A stretch of 64,000 nucleotides of DNA from Adiantum capillus-veneris (GCA_014529385.2 CM043965.1:15622912-15686911), one strand, 5' to 3'. Positions 9,783 to 21,035 are shown, counted from the first letter of the stretch. A program made the numbers and translations. Notes: generated by a model from the sequence alone, not told the origin.

Positions 9783-11225
9783 CTAAGGTTCTAGATTTTG
9801 CTCTTGCTCTTCATCCTGGTGTTCTTCTTGATTGTCTCCGACCTCCTTATCTTCTGGTGGCGGGCTGCTAGGAGGTGGTGATGGCTGTGGGCTAGGTTTA
9901 GGGCTATCTGGCAAAGCTGTAGGTTTGCCCTTAAAATCTCTATCCGCTTTCTTTTTTCTTTCCCTTTCCCGGTTTTCTTGTTCATCTAGCAATGTTTGCC
10001 GTATCTGCTCCACTTCGTCCTCGGTGAAAGGGATGTGGGGAATGTTTTCCGCTACAGCATCAAGAATGTCGAAATTCTTGATGTAGTCTTCGAATCGGTC
10101 CCTCTGCACTCTTCTTGAGGATCCGGACATAGACTCGAGGGATGGCTTCCATAGTTCATTTAAATCGCCCTTGAGGGCTCTTTCTGCTCGGAAACTCTCC
10201 ATCACCCTCTCGAGTCTAGCCGCTTTTTGTGATCGAGTCTCTTTGGCCGACGCTTGAGCAGATTCTTTTTTGCCTTTCTTCTGCTCAGGTTGCTCCTCTT
10301 CCACTGGCTTTAGTCGTCTCTTCAACCTTGTAGCCACCCTTGGTGCTCTTTGTGGCTCGTCTTCTTTGTCTTCCTTTACCCTGAGCCAGTCATTCTGAGA
10401 TGGGGGGTCAGGCCACCTTCCCTTGGCGTGTACTGCTGCATAAACTACCTTGGTTATCATCTCTCCTGACACTATGTAGGTTGGATTTTTGTTTCCCATT
10501 TTCACCAGGCTGTCATGTATGTATGCTGCATAATTGATTATCTTTGGGGTGCCTTTCGTCATTGCCCAGGTAAATGTTGTGGCAATTGCACCTGGCGGCA
10601 TCCTGTACTTCTGCGGCGTCTTCGTGCACATGTGGAAGTACTGGTTGTACAATTGGCTCATGATCGCCACCTTTGGGTTGGCGATGTCTTCAAAAGTGTA
10701 GTTAGCCTTTTTCTCTTTGTACACCTTTACTTCATCCCTTCTCTTTGTCACACTGTCTCCCTGATTGGAGAGATCTAGTGCATGGGCTACAACCCGCTCT
10801 GTGATAATGATCTCTGTATCGGGTCTGCCGTGCAAATCCGTCACCTTGGCCACTCCATCTTCTTTAATGCTGGTTACAAACTCCCATACTCTTTTGACGT
10901 CCACCCCTGCTGGGACTGCTTCGAAATAGTTATGGAGGTCAATTTTCTCCAAGTAGCCGGCCATTTTGCTTCGGAAAAATTCATTGAGCTCTCTTGGCAG
11001 CATTGGCAGCTCTATTACATTGCCGTCATTGTCCTTGAACACTCCCTGGTAGATCTTTAGGTCGTTTGACTCTAGTAGATCTTCCTGTATCCAGGTGCTT
11101 GTGGGCTTTAATGTTCCCTCTGGAATGACGAACGGTTCCACCTCGTCCAGATAGTCTTTGATTGTCATTCTCTTCTTCTTTGCCGGTGACTTCGAGGCTA
11201 CCATAGATCCTGTTGCACTCAGCAA
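9783..11225 (-). CDS. Extra ORF, N-terminal half (unknown function)
   Basis: A 480-codon frame starting MLSATGSMVASKSPAKKKRM. Residues 20-280 look globular: DYLDEVEPFVIPEGTLKP, RVWEFVTSIKEDGVAKVTD, ITERVVAHALDLSNQGD, MSQLYNQYFHMCTKTPQKYR, GAIATTFTWAMTKGTPKI. The pattern is loosely like the putative plant transposon proteins found in some Ty3 elements, which I cannot verify here. Then comes a basic stretch (RLKRRLKPVEEEQPEQKKGKK) and a Pro/Ser-rich, acidic end. It stops at a TAG (9783-9785), after which the same frame runs on into the coiled-coil half. Placement after pol is where plant Ty3 elements sometimes carry an additional sense ORF. Confidence 0.7.
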   Translation of the reverse strand: MLSATGSMVASKSPAKKKRMTIKDYLDEVEPFVIPEGTLKPTSTWIQEDLLESNDLKIYQGVFKDNDGNVIELPMLPRELNEFFRSKMAGYLEKIDLHNYFEAVPAGVDVKRVWEFVTSIKEDGVAKVTDLHGRPDTEIIITERVVAHALDLSNQGDSVTKRRDEVKVYKEKKANYTFEDIANPKVAIMSQLYNQYFHMCTKTPQKYRMPPGAIATTFTWAMTKGTPKIINYAAYIHDSLVKMGNKNPTYIVSGEMITKVVYAAVHAKGRWPDPPSQNDWLRVKEDKEDEPQRAPRVATRLKRRLKPVEEEQPEQKKGKKESAQASAKETRSQKAARLERVMESFRAERALKGDLNELWKPSLESMSGSSRRVQRDRFEDYIKNFDILDAVAENIPHIPFTEDEVEQIRQTLLDEQENRERERKKKADRDFKGKPTALPDSPKPSPQPSPPPSSPPPEDKEVGDNQEEHQDEEQEQNLEP

Positions 11226-11370
11226 TCCAAAGTTTGCGTTTTTTCCATATCAGCTGCGAAATTGAGTTTTACTTATCCAAATGACTTGAAAATTGAAATT
11301 ATAGCTTAAAAGGAACTTGTGAAGCTGTGCATGTGCTCACAGTGCAAATTTGACAAAAAAAAATCCATCT

Positions 11371-12248
11371 AGACATCCTACGCGTAGGATGTCTTTTTCT
11401 TCAGAACTGGTTGATACTTGACATGTAGGTCGTATAAGGCTCATGGAACATGGTTATAAGCTTGGATTTGAATTTGGATGTCAAAAAGTGGATTTTTGGG
11501 CTGATTTAGGCTTTAGGTCACAATTTGGGTAGATTGTCCATCATGGGTAGCAATTGATGTCCAAATGGGTTGAAACTTGGTATATGGTCACAATGCATCA
11601 TGGTAGTAGCTCCTATGATGTTATTTCTTGCACAGAAGGCTAAATCTAAGCTTAAGAAATCCTATGCGTAGGATGTCTTTTTCACCATAATTGCATGAAA
11701 CTTGATCTGTGGGTTGTCCTTGACCTATGGAACATAGCCATGTTCTTGGATTTGCATTTGGATAATATTTGATGCATGTAGGGCTCTGTGAGGTGTTTTT
11801 GGGCTCAAAAAGTGTATCTTGAAGGTGTTGGGGGTCAAAAGTGATCAGAAGGGCTTCAAAGTTGACACATAAGCTCTTGTTGATGAGGTAATTACTTCTG
11901 GAATGACAAAACCTCTCCTCCATGTCAAGAAGGTCAATTAGACATCCTACGCGTAGGATGTCTAATTCCTCATTTTAACTCCCAGACCACACAGAAAGTT
12001 AGCTGATGTGTATGTGAATGTGTTGTGCAAGTTTCATGAGATTTGGACAAGATTTGGTAGGTCAATGGCCCATTAGTGCCTTTATGCCCTAACTTTGCAT
12101 TTTTCCATGCATATGAGGTCTAATCTCATCCAAATGTGGTGAAACTTGGTGTAGGGTTTGTAAATGTCATTCAGAACATGTGCATGACAAGAATTGTTGG
12201 GTTTTGTTCCAAAAAAAGTCCTTGAGACATCCTACGCGTAGGATGTCT
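11371..12248. repeat. About 285-bp degenerate tandem repeats, each with a 24-bp palindrome
   Basis: Palindromes start at 11371, 11655, 11940 and 12225, spaced 284, 285 and 285 bp. Each is AGACATCCTACG followed by its reverse complement; the one at 11655 has substitutions in the left arm. The DNA between them is related (ACTTGAxxTGTxGGT, ATGGAACAT and CTTGGATTTG recur at matching offsets in the first two units). So this is a tandem array of about four diverged units in the untranslated region between the W-[IV]-P ORF and the long extra ORF. Confidence 0.85.
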
Positions 12249-12821
12249 CCTGGTGATTTTTCCCTGGTTAGTGCTCCCAGTGCTTGCCCTTTGCCCCCCT
12301 AAGTCCCTTTTGAGCCTAATTTCAACAAAAAAGTCAAATGGATAGAGTATAACTCCCTGTGTGTACTTCAGAGCCTTCGAGCCGTTTTCTGACTTTTGGA
12401 GTGCTTTTTGGCGATGAAATTCCTTGATGTTGGTCTCCATAGCTTCCCAATCCCTTGGGGATCCTTGCCGTATGGTTTTTGTCGACTTTGGCTTCACCGG
12501 AGCTTCATTTGGCAATTTGTCGCTCTAGAAGCACCCGTGGCTGCGTTTACATACCTTTGATGATTTGTAGTGGTCCACCACCCTAGGACTTGGTTGTCGA
12601 TGGTCTAGGAAAGCCACTCGTGAAGTTTGGTGGCAAAACGGACTTGCAGTTTGGCCGCAAGTGCATTTTGACGCTTTCTCTGTCTGATGCCATTTCTGAG
12701 GTTTAGTGCCGCTTCGGGTCACTTTTTGGTCATGCGGGTCAGATGGACTTGTCGAGCATGTCGATATGCTCCAACCCATAAATTTTGGTAGCATTTGGTC
12801 GCCGTTTCGCCTATTTCCCAT
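12171..12821 (-). other. Two short frames, doubtful coding value
   Basis: Frames 12821-12525 and 12515-12171 are open on the element's sense strand but resemble nothing I know, and the second runs through a palindrome unit. They may be remnants of a further ORF or chance. Confidence 0.25.
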
Positions 12822-14067
12822 TTGGTGGCCTCTTACGGGTTTCTGGGAATTAGGGTTTTTCCCGATGGTTTCCCACTGCCTTTGGCTATCCAGGACTAGT
12901 CTCCTAGACTAGGGTAAGTTGCCGATGAAGTCTTGTTGCTTTCGGTTTAGCCGTTTGGCCGCCGTTTCTACTTGCAGGTCTCTACAACTCGCTTTGTGTG
13001 TGACCTCTACACTAGTTCTCGCGACAGAATGACAAACATGCGCAAAAAGCTCAAGGTGGTGAGCCTACCTCTCATATCTGGAGCTGGTCGGGTAGACGTG
13101 CGCATCGTAGAAGCTGTGGGAAGGTCGATCCGCTCTAGGTGGCAGAAGCTCTCTCCACAAGGTCAATAGTGAGAATGAGCTAAAAATGGGGTGAAAAATT
13201 CTTATAATGGAGGTCCCCGAACCATTTTTCATGAAATTTGACATGTGCTCCTATCTTTCTGCAAGATGTGGTTTAGGCTCAAAAATTTCTTGATTTGGAC
13301 TCCATTTGCTCTGTTTACCAGAAATTTGTCATTTCGGTCAAAACCTAGCCAAAACATGCTTTCCGCTCCAGTCTCATAATTGCACCCCCACTGTACCATA
13401 GGTTATCTTTTAGTCACTGGTCATCCCCATATTTTTTTTTTCATTACGACTGTTTTTCACCTGCTTTTTGTATTTTTGAAGTTTTTCTGCCGAAAATTAG
13501 CAAAATTAAAAGGAAAATAGCAAATCAAACCCCGAAAATCCCCAAAATTCATAATAGATTACAAACATCACCGCAACACATTATATACACTCACATGTAA
13601 TTTTTATGGCCGGATTTCTTCGTTTTACCAGTATTTTGCCTGAAAAATGGCTATTTCTACTCATATACACACACACACACACCTAGGGGCTTGATTTGGC
13701 GTTTGGCCCCATACACCTGTAGCTTCATGCTGTATAAGGGCATATATACTTGGGTTACTCCAGAAAATTTCGCAATCAAATGTCAACCCTTAAAAAAGTC
13801 AAAAATTGTGCCCTTTTTTGCTGTTTCTGTTATTGGTTCCGCATTTTTGCTGTTTTTGTTATTGGTTCCGCATTGAGAATGCCTCCCCTCCCTCCTAGTC
13901 GGAGTCCTCCCGGACGACAAGGTTTCGCCTCGGAGTATGTGCCGTGCATAGGTTGAAAAAGTCGTGCTAATTAATGCCTACCCGATTAATGTGGCCCTAT
14001 TTTATGCATACTCGGTCAATGCATGGAAAAATTAATGCTGTGCAAGAGAAGGGAATAAGCAAGATGC
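12822..14067. other. AT-rich untranslated region of nested element
   Basis: No supported gene. Contains a short (CA)n run near 13670-13681 and direct copies of TGCTGTTT(C/T)TGTTATTGGTTCCGCATT(in two pieces) at about 13819-13875. Confidence 0.5.
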
Positions 14068-14811
14068 TTATTGGCATTCGCCGACGAGGCTTCCTGCTTT
14101 CTTTGCAAGTAGCAGCTGTAACTCTACTGCTCTCTGTTTAATTGTCTTTTTGGCAAGAGGCAAATGCTTTGCCGACACTGTTGATGGAGTCGTAGCTGTT
14201 TGTGAGGATAGAATCGGTTGGGATGTGATAGCTATGGGCCGTATGGCCTTGGCTTTCCATTGGTAGTTTGGTGCTGCCAACTTTTGTAGATGGTTTGGCA
14301 CTTTCTTGTTTGCCACTGGTTTGTCTATTATCGGCACCCACTTATATCTGTTCTCCCTGTTGACCTGCAAATGTTTGCTTTCCATTGTTGCTTGTACCAT
14401 AGGTATTTCCTTTGTCTTTTGCTTTGGTATCCAAATGTGAGTGACATTTGGGTTTTGGCTAAGCATTTTCTTTGGAATCCATATCTGCTTCGTTACTTTG
14501 GTTTTGGGTTGCACCGTCTGCTTTGTTGGAATCCGGTTGTGACATTGTGTTTTTCCCGCCACGGCCTTTCTATCCTTCCGCATCCATACTTGTTTAGCTT
14601 GTTTTGGTAGCCTAGATTTTTGCAGTGTAGCCGGTGATTTCAGCTGTCTGTGATTAACATGATTGGCCTTTACTTGGTTGTTGGTCTCAGGTTTCATGTT
14701 GATCTTTGAGGGTAATTGTTCTTTTGTCTTTGTTGCCAGTGATTGCATGGCTTGCATTTGATCCTGATGGTCCTTTTGAGCAAAAGCTATCACCTGTTGT
14801 TCGTGTTCGTG
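14068..14811 (-). CDS. W-[IV]-P repeat ORF downstream of pol
   Basis: About 240 open codons, Lys/Gln/Thr/Pro-rich with little hydrophobic core. A short motif recurs: KQVWMRKDRK, KQIWIPKKM, THIWIPKQK, YKWVPIIDK. It is in the same frame as the preceding integrase/second-protease frame and separated from it by one TAG (14812-14814), so it may be the C-terminal tail of that polyprotein. A basic, nucleic-acid-binding tail is a plausible role but is inference. Confidence 0.5.
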   Translation of the reverse strand, partial: HEHEQQVIAFAQKDHQDQMQAMQSLATKTKEQLPSKINMKPETNNQVKANHVNHRQLKSPATLQKSRLPKQAKQVWMRKDRKAVAGKTQCHNRIPTKQTVQPKTKVTKQIWIPKKMLSQNPNVTHIWIPKQKTKEIPMVQATMESKHLQVNRENRYKWVPIIDKPVANKKVPNHLQKLAAPNYQWKAKAIRPIAITSQPILSSQTATTPSTVSAKHLPLAKKTIKQRAVELQLLLAKKAGSLVGECQ

Positions 14812-15720
14812 CTAGATTTTGACCGCCTGTGCTTTCCAGTCTATCTGTACATTGTATGCTTTTTGCCAAGGTTGCCCTAGCATTAGTGGTTGTTGTGTGC
14901 TTTCATCTGTCACCACATAGAATTTGTGTGGGTAAATATATTGATGTAGCTGTATATACAATATAATCCACCCTAATTTTTTCAATGGGTGTGATGTGCT
15001 ACTTTCCAGCACTTGGGGAGTAGGATGAAGTTGATATGTGATTTGGAGTTGTTGGTATAATCCGTAAGAGATCAAATTTGCTTGAGCACCCGAATCGAGC
15101 AAGGCTATTGATTCAACTTGATTGTTTCCCACCTTGACTGTAATTATTGGCTCTACTATTTCCTCCTCCAAGTCCATCAGTCGAATGGCATTGATTCTCA
15201 TTGGTGGTTTACTTTGTTGTTGTCGTCGCAGAAGCCGTCTTTTTGCAATGCGTTCTTGTGCTTTGGTTTGAGCTTCCTCCCGTACTCTCTCTTTCTCCTT
15301 CATTCTTTGCTTTCCTTGATGAATTTGTTGGAGCGTCTCCTGTGTGAGTGGTAGGTGATATCTCCTTAGACGACACCCACTAATCCAGTTTGGCATTTCT
15401 TCACCTGCTAATGTAGCAAGCTTGACAGCCCCACTTTGTGATAGATCATGAATCACAAATGGTCCCATCCCTCGCTTTTTAAGTTTCTTGGCATGTTGCT
15501 TCAAGGTATAAACAAGTACGTAATCACCTGTTTTAAACTCTTTGGTACGCACATGTTTGTCAAAAAATTCCTTTTGTCTTCTCTTTTTAGCATAGATTGA
15601 AACGACAGCTCGTAAGCGGAGTTCATCTAGCTTTTCAAGATCGTTAATTTTTGAAGAGAGTTCATGCCCTGTCCATTCCAAGCTTGTTGCTACTCGTAAA
15701 GTTGGGATTAAAACTCTATG
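14812..15720 (-). pseudogene. Integrase C-terminus plus second aspartic-protease-like domain
   Basis: After a frame change near 15710-15830 the integrase tail continues: LIPTLRVATSLEWTGHELSS, RRQKEFFDKH, FKTGDYVLVYTLKQHAKK, KRGMGPFVIHDL, an SH3-like DNA-binding tail. A basic helix (KQRMKEKERVREEAQTKAQE) links to a second protease fold: VESIALLDSGAQANLISYGL with the catalytic D-S-G, and PLMLGQPWQKAYNVQIDW with the hydrophobic-LG flap partner. The element already has a protease upstream of RT (DSGAGVAIA, ILGRPFM), so this is an additional copy placed after integrase. The domain reads well, with no internal stop. Confidence 0.75.
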
Positions 15721-17174
15721 GGTAGTATAGCATTTAGCCCAAACACCATGTTGTATGGTGTTGTTCCTATTGAGGTTTTGTAAGCTACTCTGCACGCCCA
15801 TAGTGTTGAGTGTAGCTGCTGATCCCAATCGGTCCTTGAATTTGACACTATTTTAGTGAGAACCGTACATAGTGTTTTATTTGTGGCCTCAGCTTTCCCA
15901 TTGGCCTGTGGATGGTATGGTGCTGATTTCCTATGTATGACCATGAAATCCTCTAGTAGATATTCAATGACTTCATTGAGGAAGTGTGTTCCACGGTCAC
16001 TGACAATTTCTATTGGTAACCCGTAACGTACAAAAACATGCTCATACAAAAATTGAGCCGTGGTGCGTGCATCAGCTTTTTGTGTTGCTTTGGCTTCGAC
16101 CCATTTTATGAGATAGTCCGTAGCCACAATGATATATTGGGTATGGGTGCGATATGCAGGGGGTGATATAGGTCCCACAAAATCAATGCCCCATTTTGCA
16201 AATGCCCGTGCCCCCATCATTGGCCTTAATGGCATTTCATCTCTTTTGATTGGTACCTTGGTGCGTTGACATGCATCACAACGCTTTACAAACTCTTCGG
16301 CATCCACGTGCAATGTAGGCCACCAAATTCCTGCGGTTAAGACAATTTTTGCCGTCTTATCGCCCGAAAAATGGCCTCCACTTACTCCGCTATGTCCATG
16401 TTTTAGAATCAGCAGGTATTCGCTTTCACTTGCACAGATTCTAAGTTGGTTGTCCTTTCCCCGTTTATAGAGTTGATTTCCAATTAACTGAAAGTCACGA
16501 GCTTCCAGCTCTATAGCTTTCTCCCGTGCTCTTGTAATGTTCTTAGGGAATGTTCTATTGGTTAGGAAGTCAATGATGTATTGACTCCATGCAGGTGCTA
16601 TGTTCACCCGAAACAAAGTTGCGTGATCCACTGGTCGTTTGGCACTACATATTGTACAATTGGTAACATAAGAATGTGTATCCGTATACATAGTTGGCCA
16701 ATAAACCCCTAATTGTTTTAGTCTCTGGTGTGTTTTCACTGTCGAACAATGAAATGCACAGCCCTGGACATGTGCCTCTTCTAGGTAGCACTCGAATTCT
16801 TCCAGATTTATACATAATCGTAGGATTAGGTCAGATTCAAGATGATACAGCCGTCCTGCTATCAACTGGAAGTTTTTTGTTTGTCGAATTGTTCGCTGTT
16901 TGGATCTATATCCCGTATTATCAAACTCACTTCCAAAGGAGAGAATGCTAACTATTTCCTGAGACCATTTGGGTACCATTTCAATGTTGAAAAGATAAGC
17001 ATCTGGTATGTCATCATCTACCCCTTGAGAAGCTTCCCCGTTGTGTATTCTTGAAAGATGATCAGCTCGCAGATGAGTTTTCCTCTTTTTGACCACCACT
17101 GTGAAGTCAGATTCTAGCAATATAATAAACCAGCGTACGATTCTCCCTGTATTGCAACGTTTATTTACTAGGTA
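15708..17174 (-). pseudogene. Integrase core of nested element
   Basis: Same frame as RT and RNase H. It begins after a stop at about 17175 with the end of RNase H (RADHLSRIHNG), then a zinc-binding HHCC region (HSGVSGGHFSGDKT ... FVKRCDACQRTK) and the rve core: WGIDFVGPIS, ATDYLIKWVEA, IVSDRGTHFLNEV, YHPQANGKAEATNKT. This gives the D, D and E of the catalytic triad. It inserts the DNA copy into the host genome. The frame closes at 15708 (NAILPIEF) and the protein continues in another frame. Confidence 0.9.
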
Positions 17175-17693
17175 TCAAAGAGCTTGATGATCCGTGAAGA
17201 ACACAAATTTGTTTGCAAGCAAATAATGCCAAAATTTCTTTAAAGCATAAATCATTCCTAACCCTTCCCTCTCGGTGGTTGTGTAGTTCTTTTCTGCACT
17301 GTTTAACTGTCGGCTCGCATAGCAAACTGGAAAATCCATTGTTCCGTCTCCAGGTTGAGCTAGAATGCTTCCAATGGCATATACTGAAGCATCAATGTGC
17401 ACATGGAATATCTTGTCCCAATCTGGTGCCTTTAGCACAGGTGCGGATATAAGGTTTTCCTTCAGCCTTTGGAATGAAGTTTCACACTCATTGGTCCATT
17501 CGAAATTGACTAGCAAACGATACAGAGGTTGTGCGATAACCGCATACATGTAAATGAATCTTCGATAATATCCACAGTGACCCATAAAGGATTTCACTTG
17601 TTTTGCATTAGTAGGCCTGGGCAGGTATACAATGACTTTGACTTTGTCTAGGTCTGTGGTTATGCCATTTCTTGAGACAATGTGTCCTAAGAT
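17175..17693 (-). pseudogene. RNase H domain of nested element
   Basis: Lies between two in-frame stops, a TGA at 17694-17696 after MVKQG and a stop after DHQAL at about 17175. It reads SFMGHCGYYRRFI, then the RT thumb, then HVHIDASVYAIGSILAQ, YTTTEREGLGMIYALKKF and VFFTDHQAL. The Asp, Glu and Asp expected for a Ty3 RNase H are visible. It degrades the RNA strand during reverse transcription. Confidence 0.88.
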
Positions 17694-19445
17694 TCATCCT
17701 TGCTTAACCATAAATACACACTTTTCTGGATTTAGACAGATTTGATATGTTCTGCACTTTTCAAAGACCTTTTGCAAATGGTCAATATGTTGCTCTCGCA
17801 GAAGAGAGTGCACACACAGGTCATCCATGTAAATTTCTAAGAATATTCTTAGGTATTCCTTGAAAGCGTGAGTCATTAACCTCTGGAAAGTGGCTGGTGC
17901 ATTTGTTAAGCTAAATGGCATAACTCGATATGCATAAATCCCCCATTCCGTGGCAAAAGATGTTTTGTGTTGATCCTCCCTTGCTATTGCCAATTGGTTG
18001 TATCCTGAAAACCCATCCAAAAAGGAATAAGCCCGTTTCCCGGCCACTCGCTCAAGGACATGTTCTGTAATTGGCAAGGGATAATTATTCCTTATGGTTG
18101 CCGCATTCATCTTTTTGAGGTTTACACACACTCGCAGTTTTCCATTCTTCTTGGGAACTACCACAATGGGTGAAACCCAATTTGTATGTTCAATTTCATA
18201 GATGAACTCTGCGTCCATCAGCTTATCAATCTCTTCTTTGATTCGCTTGGCAAATGTGTCATTATATGTATAAGGACGTTGTTTGCTAGGTTTTGCATCC
18301 GATTTTAAAGGAATTGTATGTTGGCATATCAATGGATCAACTCCTTTAAGATCTTTATAGGACCAAGCAAACACATCTTTATATTTCGTGAGAAGTTGTG
18401 TTAGCTGTTCTTCCTCCTCAGGCTCTAAATCATTAGCTATATAGACCGGTTGAGGCTTTTCACCTGGTTCTGCGAGGTCTATTCTTTTTGCATTTTCAGG
18501 CCCATCGTAAGATTCTTGGTTGGTTCTCTCCCTGATTGGTGGTGTCATGATGATCTTTCTATCTTGAATAGTAAATTTCCTATAGTGAGGTGGTACGTTC
18601 ATGTTGCCCTTTTCTGACTCTCCTTTACCATCACTATCCTCTTCAGTAGTCCCTATCTCCCTCAAAGACCGTTTCATTTCTTGGTATTTCTGTTTACGCT
18701 CCAGTTTGGTCCACTCTTGGTCTTTTGTTGGTTCTTTTTTTGATTTTTCAGATTTTTGTGATTTTGTTTCAGTCCTAGCTTTTCTTTCCTGTTTTATTTC
18801 TTCTCGCGTTCGTTCTTTTCGATTTTCTGAAAATTTCCATGATATTTGATCTTTCACACAATCCTCTGCTTTTACAAGCATCAAATAGTGAGTTTTATCT
18901 TTTATCCTGGGCATCAGGTTCTCTCTCGCTTTATTTCCGGCTCTTTTCCTCCTATAGCATTCTTGGCGTCTACGGTGTTGATTAGTAAAATCATAAAAAT
19001 TGATATTCTTGGCGTCATTCCCACGCTCACTGGAGGTGTCCGAACACTCATTATCTACCTCATCATTTACTTCCAATTGCTCAGAAGAGTTGTAAAACTC
19101 TTCTTGTTCTGGAGGTTCTACAGTCTCTCTTTCTGGCACCACGCTTACCATGTAATAGGGTAGCACATCGTAACCATCCTTATCGCAAAATTTTGTTGTT
19201 GGACTATCGGTAATGGTACAGACATCTAATGTTGCCAGTATGTGTTCCCATTCTAGAGGCTCCAAGGCATCTTCAGGGAAGGGTTTTGGAATATACTCCT
19301 TGTCCTCAATTGCTCTTTCTAAGATGCATTCCTCTTTCCTTAAGCTTTCACAATGTGAAGCTCCGCACATCCATAGCTCTTTTGGTTGCCCCAACCATGC
19401 TGGTAGTTCTGATCTTGCTATTGTAGCCAAATCAAACTCTTCCAC
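17694..19445 (-). pseudogene. Reverse transcriptase of nested element
   Basis: About 580 codons. The N-terminal half is charged spacer (EKSKKEPTKDQEWTKLERKQ). The RT domain follows: VSPIVVVPKKNGKLRVCVNL, NNYPLPITEHVLERVAGKRA, YSFLDGFSGYNQLAIAREDQ, YRVMPFSLTNAPATFQRLMT, and the YMDD of EIYMDDLCVHS. The frame stops at 17694 in the KQG/ILGHIVS region, where the polymerase should continue. RT frame (19445) and protease frame (20995) differ by one, so there is a shift at about 19450-19480, natural or mutational. Confidence 0.92.
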
Positions 19446-19480
19446 CGGTGTTTGGTTTACATATTTGTAACTATGGTCTT

Positions 19481-20995
19481 TCAGTTGTATTTTAGTTGTC
19501 GTCTCGCCATGTCTGAGGTATATGTGGTCATAACCCCAATCTTGGACCTCTTCAGTTGTCGCATGAATGGTCGTCCCAAGATTATCTCATAATTGTTCTT
19601 TTTGTCGAAATCGACTATTGCAAATGTATGCTCATACTCGATCCCGCACGAAGTGACAATTACTTTTTCCAATAGTCCGAGAGGCTTCTCCATGAAACCA
19701 TCTGCCAACTGCAGCTTCATTCTGGTAGCCCTCAGAGTTCGTTTTCCCCATTTTTTCCAGATTTCCTTTGTGGCGATAGCAACTCCAGCTCCACTGTCAA
19801 GGATGGCTTTGGAAACTACTCCTTGGAATTCTACAGGTAGCGTCGTGTTTCCGTCTTCTCCCTCACAATATTCTCCAACCTTAATCAATGTTACCGGCCT
19901 AGTGTTTAGGTTAGGCCTGTCCAATTGCCTGATTCCTTCTTGTAGTTTCAAGGTGGGGTCTTTCACTCCAAATTTTTCTAGGAATTTGCCTACTGTGGTC
20001 CACATGTTTGGCCTTAGCCTTAGGAGTTCTGCTAACATGATTGTGCATGCCACCGGGGTGGATAACAGCTCAATCAATCCTTGTGAATCCATCACCTTGT
20101 TAGAAGAAAGTCTTTGAGATGGGATTGCTCTCAATTCCGACTTAGCTTCATATTCTCCTAGGTAAGAGGGTAAAGTTCTCAAAGAGTTTGGTTGGCTGTG
20201 CCTCGAACTAATAGATCCTTGGTCTCCCCCTTGTGAATGTATCTCAAAGTTCATTTGTGATCTTGCCTCAAATTCTTCAATAGGAGGTAAGATCACATTC
20301 GTTTCTTTTCTCGTGCTATTCATGTGGTCATTCATCCTATTAGCCTCGTTGGCCTCTCTGATTTGCTTCCACAGATCATCTAAACCGTTACCGTCCTTTC
20401 CCATTTCTGCCAATATTTTAGGATGGACCCCGTCACTTGCCTCATCGGTGGTATTTGGCACTATGATAGGCTCTCCGCTGGACTCATATTCAGTAGTGAG
20501 TCTTTCCTTTGTTTCCTCATGTTTCTCTAATGTTGGTTGGATAGGGGTTGGAACTGGCGCATCATGGCAATTTGCCGGTTTTCCCAACGGGTCTTCCATC
20601 AATGATTGAGCCGTCTCGATCATCTTTTTACACATATCCAACCTTTGTTTTTCTATTTCCGCATATGGATATGTCATCCACCTTTGCTCCTGGGTCTGGT
20701 TCTTTTTAAGTCGAGCTTCATAAGATTTTAGAAGCGCATCCAGTTGCTCGTTTACCTTGTCTGCCAGTACAGATCCTCCTGATCCTGCACTTTTGGGCTC
20801 AGCTATTTCCTTCGGTGCTATGGCTGCTGTGGTGTGTGAGCTTAGGCTAGCTAGATCTTCTAACCGCTCCAATCTGTTCTTTGTATGTTTCAACTCATCG
20901 GATAGGGCTGTTTGCTCTCTTTCTTTCCTGGCTTTCCTATGCCTTTCTTGCCTTCCAAGTGCTTCTCGGATTTTTCGTTTCTGAACTTTGGGCAC
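19481..20995 (-). CDS. Protease ORF of nested element
   Basis: 504 codons without a break. The N-terminal part is basic and helical (KIREALGRQERHRKARKERE), then low-complexity acidic sequence. The protease is at residues about 385-490: GVVSKAILDSGAGVAIATKE with the D-S-G catalytic motif, and NYEIILGRPFMRQLKRSKIG. It would cleave the polyprotein. The start Met at 20995 is the first in a frame probably fused to gag in the working element. Confidence 0.85.
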   Translation of the reverse strand: MPKVQKRKIREALGRQERHRKARKEREQTALSDELKHTKNRLERLEDLASLSSHTTAAIAPKEIAEPKSAGSGGSVLADKVNEQLDALLKSYEARLKKNQTQEQRWMTYPYAEIEKQRLDMCKKMIETAQSLMEDPLGKPANCHDAPVPTPIQPTLEKHEETKERLTTEYESSGEPIIVPNTTDEASDGVHPKILAEMGKDGNGLDDLWKQIREANEANRMNDHMNSTRKETNVILPPIEEFEARSQMNFEIHSQGGDQGSISSRHSQPNSLRTLPSYLGEYEAKSELRAIPSQRLSSNKVMDSQGLIELLSTPVACTIMLAELLRLRPNMWTTVGKFLEKFGVKDPTLKLQEGIRQLDRPNLNTRPVTLIKVGEYCEGEDGNTTLPVEFQGVVSKAILDSGAGVAIATKEIWKKWGKRTLRATRMKLQLADGFMEKPLGLLEKVIVTSCGIEYEHTFAIVDFDKKNNYEIILGRPFMRQLKRSKIGVMTTYTSDMARRQLKYN

Positions 20996-21035
20996 CTGTT
21001 TTTGGTTCTTCTATTATGGGTTCATTCGTCCTTCT

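Noticed and set aside
11371-12248. Regular palindromes taken as a CRISPR array
   Set aside because: Spacers of about 260 bp are related to each other, there are no cas genes, and this is plant DNA inside a retroelement.
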